From Rusavskia elegans (lineage: Eukaryota > Ascomycota > Lecanoromycetes > Teloschistales > Teloschistaceae): a DNA stretch of 64,000 nucleotides. The stretch spans positions 62,001 through 126,000 of the forward strand of contig SAUG01000122.1 in NCBI GenBank assembly GCA_011316305.1. Direction: 5' to 3'. The notes under the pieces were generated by a model, which worked only from the letters and a program-made list of their open reading frames with translations, ran no database searches and had not been told where the DNA came from. Position 1 is the stretch's first letter; every line of letters starts with the position of its first letter. Below, one piece after another: positions 61,151 through 64,000 of this stretch. The position numbers and the translations under genes are program-made.

Positions 61151-61986
61151 TCAGTGAGATCTGATCATCTTGGCCAGGAAATCGAATGCACCCCTTCGCT
61201 TGTTCACGACGTCCATGAAGTTGTCCTGCGGCCCGATGCTACCAATGATGACCTGGTCCTGACCCTTGGCCAAGCCGTCGTAGGCTTGATCGCAGAATTG
61301 ACCAAGCGGCATACCCAGGCTGCGTCCTTTTTCCTGTCCCATATAATCGTGCAGCTCTGTCTGGACTGGTGGTGGTGAGATTTCCAGGACCTTAACGCTC
61401 GACCCAGCGTTGGCGAGCTGATCACGCAGGCAGAGGGTGAAGCAGTTGAGTGCAGCTTTGGAGGCCGAGTACGCCGGCATGTTGAACGCTGGGATGATTG
61501 CCAGATTGGAGCCAGTACTGTGTTTGTTAGTATAACTTTGTGTGAATGTCTTCGAAGCACTTCAACTTACTGGACGATACTTGTTGGCGACTGTTTTGAC
61601 TGAAGGAAAGGTAAGAATGCGAGGGAAATATTGACAAAACTCGTAAAATTGACGCTCATCTCCTTATGGAAAGCCGCGAGATTGACTTGATTAGGCTTGG
61701 AGAGATCGTATACAGCTTGAACACCTGCATTAAGGAAGACGCAATCGAGATCTGGGTAGCTGCTAGTGATGTTCTTGACGAATTTACCCAAGTTCTGGTT
61801 ATCACTGATATCGTAGGCGAGACCACCAGCTTTATCGCCATGCTTGCGAACGAAGGCATCGATTCTGTCTTGACGACGGCCGACAGCGATGACCTTAGAG
61901 CCCTCACGAATAAGCTTCTCGGCCATTCCTAAGCCAATACCTGAGGTGGCCCCAACCATAAGGATACACTTGTAAGGGAAAGACAT
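61151..61986 (-). CDS. Short-chain dehydrogenase/reductase
   Basis: NAD(P)-dependent oxidoreductase of the classical SDR fold, resembling the DltE-like group. Exons 61986-61571 and 61517-61151 are separated by a 53-bp intron (GTAAGT...ACACAG); 260 residues. The nucleotide-binding motif is GATSGIG near residues 12-18; NAG appears in FLNAGVQ; the splice rebuilds SIVHTGSNLAI; the catalytic YxxxK is YSASK. The C-terminal part, with TELHDYMG and MPLGQFCDQAYDGLAKG, is typical of the DltE-like group. The Met at 61986 is preferred because it places the Rossmann motif at the usual position. An upstream Met at 62082 would add a hydrophobic leader but overlaps the TATA-like string at 62070-62078. Its substrate is presumably a cluster intermediate (inference). 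Confidence 0.88.
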
Positions 61987-62826
61987 GTTGTTTGGTTTTC
62001 CGAAGATACCGATGGGTAGTGATGAGGGATAAGTTGTGAGTAAGAACAGAAATTCAAAGATGGACGGACAATATATAGGCAAACGAGCTCTTAAGGTGAG
62101 TGCTCCTGACCTATGTTTATCGCCGGTCTACACGGAGATAAGTCATTGGTTTGGATAGTACCGAGAGTGAATCACTTCTCAGAGGCTCTTGACAAAGCCT
62201 TGGATCGTTGATTCACAATAACTTTTACAACACGTAGTACTCGACAGGGGAGGATTTTCACCAGGCATCGCCACATCCTCTACTCTACCTTTCTCCATAC
62301 CCTTTGAAGAAGTATTGTGCGACCCTCCATTTCTTCGCTGAGAAGCATCACATACGTAACGGCATTGTGCTGTGTGACAACGTGAAGTTTCAACTGAACA
62401 AAGTGGTGACCAGATTAGGCATCGTCTTGAACGTCTAGCTCCGGAAGGATACAGCGCCACAGCCGTTGCGCTAGGCTCTAGCGTCCCGGCGTCAGTCTCT
62501 CTGCATGCCCCAATAGGTATAGATCTTACCTTATGCAGGGTCCCTTTGGCTGACCGGCCCTCGGACGTTCAATGAATCCGAATCCGAAGATTACCGTCGA
62601 CCGAAGACACCTGCGTTTCTACGCCGTCCTATGACTTTCACTCATCATCGCCACCTGTACAGTTCACCCCAACAATCGTCATCCAAGACAACAAGCTGCG
62701 AGCCAATATCACATGCTAGCCGCTTAGCCTCCCGGGAACATTCTGTATACTTCTTCGAGGCGACTTTTGGTTCTGGTCCAGTCTACTGGCGCAGGTCCTT
62801 TGTTGGGTTTCGCTAAGGTCTTGACG
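61987..62826. promoter_or_regulatory. Divergent promoter region, dehydrogenase / regulator
   Basis: 840 bp between two divergent start codons. A TATA-like string (CTATATATTG on the minus strand) lies at about 62070-62078, some 85 bp before the dehydrogenase start. A 93-codon minus-strand ORF at 62179-62460 was not accepted. Confidence 0.45.
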
Positions 62827-64000
62827 ATGGTCTACTGCGGACCATTATCCAAGGCTTGCCAGCCATGCAGAAAGCGGAAATTACGATGCGATCTCCGTAA
62901 AGATGCATGTACACAATGCACTCGGGCGCAACTGGAATGCTACGGCTATCGTGACACGAAAGCCCTGAGATTCAGAGATGAAAGCGATGCTGTCCAGAAA
63001 AAGGTAGCTACCAAAAAGCCAGTCACCACCGTGCCCCCGTCACTCCCGGTGTCTGTTTGCAGCCAAGCAAAAGATATCTTCTATCACAATTACGTCGTAG
63101 GTTCCGCCAAGCCTTTCGACTTCCTCCAGTCAGTCTACTCGCCAGCATCCAAGGACAACCACCTCAGTAAAAGTGTCGATGCCGTTGCTCTGGCTTATTT
63201 AAACTCTCAACGACCGTCAGTACGCGCAGAGGAAGAGGCTAGGCAGAGTTATGTTTCTGCTATCGAATACGTTAGCGGCGCTCTACAAAGTTCACATCTG
63301 GCACAGCAAGATTCGACTATACTTGCTGTCTTGCTCCTCGATCTATACGAAAAGATCACTACCAGAGAACCGGCATTCCATGGAGCTTGGGCAGCACATC
63401 TAACCGGCGCCCTGACCTTAGTCAAGCTTCGTGGAGATGAGCAGTTTGATAACCCCAGCATCGTCCGTATGCTGATGCGTCTGAGCACAAACCTGCTCAT
63501 TAGTTGTGTGGCAAGTAACAGACCTGTTTCGTCTGAGCTTGTACTTCTTCGACAGACGATAGCGGCTCGCTTCCCAACACCTCCTGATCCAAAATGGCAA
63601 GAATCGGATCTTGTAATTGAATTCGCTAGTCTGCGCCAAAACATCATGAAAGGTGTCTTAGCTGATAATGAGGCTACCGTCGCCCTTATCGAACTCGATT
63701 CTAAATTCCTGAGACTTGGCATCCAAGTCCCGCCAGATTGGCAGTATACGACGATGCGGGTAGACACAAAGTCCAATCATCATTACGAATCGTTCTACTA
63801 CATCTATCCGGCTGAACACGTCGCGCAGATGTGGAATACTCTTCGATTAACCAGAATCCTGCTTAATGAGCTTATTCGTTCCAAATGCTTGGACCGCCAG
63901 GGCAGGCCCAAGACGAGTCCGCAATTCCAAGTTATCCACAAGCGGGCTACTGGGGCGATCAAAGAAATGGCTATCGACATATGTGCCTCGCTACCACAAT
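62827..64000 (+). CDS. Zn2Cys6 transcription factor, 3' end outside window
   Basis: Nuclear regulator with an N-terminal Zn(II)2Cys6 binuclear cluster, probably the cluster's own activator. The frame opens at 62827 and stays open without a stop for 391 codons to the window end, so the gene is incomplete here. The cluster starts 11 residues after the Met: CQPCRKRKLRC then DLRKDACTQC and TRAQLEC, spacing C-X2-C-X6-C-X6-C-X2-C-X6-C. It is followed by a basic linker (KKVATKKP) and a helical middle region (LLLDLYEK, AWAAHLTGALTLVKL), as in fungal-specific regulators that have a GAL4-type domain and a C-terminal regulatory domain. No intron is needed in the visible part. It is divergent from the dehydrogenase gene. 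Confidence 0.9.
   Translation, partial: MVYCGPLSKACQPCRKRKLRCDLRKDACTQCTRAQLECYGYRDTKALRFRDESDAVQKKVATKKPVTTVPPSLPVSVCSQAKDIFYHNYVVGSAKPFDFLQSVYSPASKDNHLSKSVDAVALAYLNSQRPSVRAEEEARQSYVSAIEYVSGALQSSHLAQQDSTILAVLLLDLYEKITTREPAFHGAWAAHLTGALTLVKLRGDEQFDNPSIVRMLMRLSTNLLISCVASNRPVSSELVLLRQTIAARFPTPPDPKWQESDLVIEFASLRQNIMKGVLADNEATVALIELDSKFLRLGIQVPPDWQYTTMRVDTKSNHHYESFYYIYPAEHVAQMWNTLRLTRILLNELIRSKCLDRQGRPKTSPQFQVIHKRATGAIKEMAIDICASLPQ

Noticed and set aside
61204..61560. 118-codon minus-strand ORF overlapping the dehydrogenase
   Set aside because: Out-of-frame shadow of the dehydrogenase exon, which carries the YSASK motif and the correct splice phase.

Overview
The window looks like a piece of a filamentous ascomycete (Pezizomycotina) genome. 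It has short GT-AG introns, a non-reducing polyketide synthase (PKS), fungus-type transporter, P450 and Zn2Cys6 regulator genes, and a very AT-rich half whose transposons are riddled with stops and TpA, as repeat-induced point mutation (RIP) produces. No species can be named from this.

Region 1, about 1-44390: a gene-free AT-rich block of decayed repeats. The core is a nest of Ty1/copia LTR retrotransposons of one family (176-bp LTRs). The oldest element (minus strand) spans 2640-33699 between ATTTC target duplications. A 15.8-kb plus-strand tandem array (7215 to about 23034) sits in its pol. A second full element (26016-33577, minus) sits in its 5' LTR, between CCTAG duplications. One array copy carries a 586-bp palindrome-rich insertion. 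Further right are three copies of a short terminal-inverted-repeat-like element (one itself interrupted by a 955-bp insertion) and a compact LTR element at 39958-43197 with only gag/protease-like remnants.

Region 2, about 44390-64000: ordinary-composition DNA with a polyketide gene cluster in strictly alternating orientation: MFS transporter (-), metallo-beta-lactamase-fold hydrolase (+), non-reducing PKS (-), CYP57A1-like P450 (+), short-chain dehydrogenase (-), Zn2Cys6 regulator (+, cut by the window end). Neighbours therefore share three divergent promoter regions of 840-901 bp. The PKS, rebuilt here as 8 exons and 2531 residues, has the order SAT-KS-AT-PT-ACP-CMeT-TE. This is the layout of synthases that make C-methylated aromatic acids of the orsellinate type. 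A plausible scheme: the PKS makes and releases a methylated aromatic polyketide, the P450 and SDR oxidise or reduce it, the hydrolase acts on an ester or lactone, the transporter exports the product and the Zn2Cys6 protein controls expression. The compound itself cannot be read from the sequence, and the cluster may continue past 64000.
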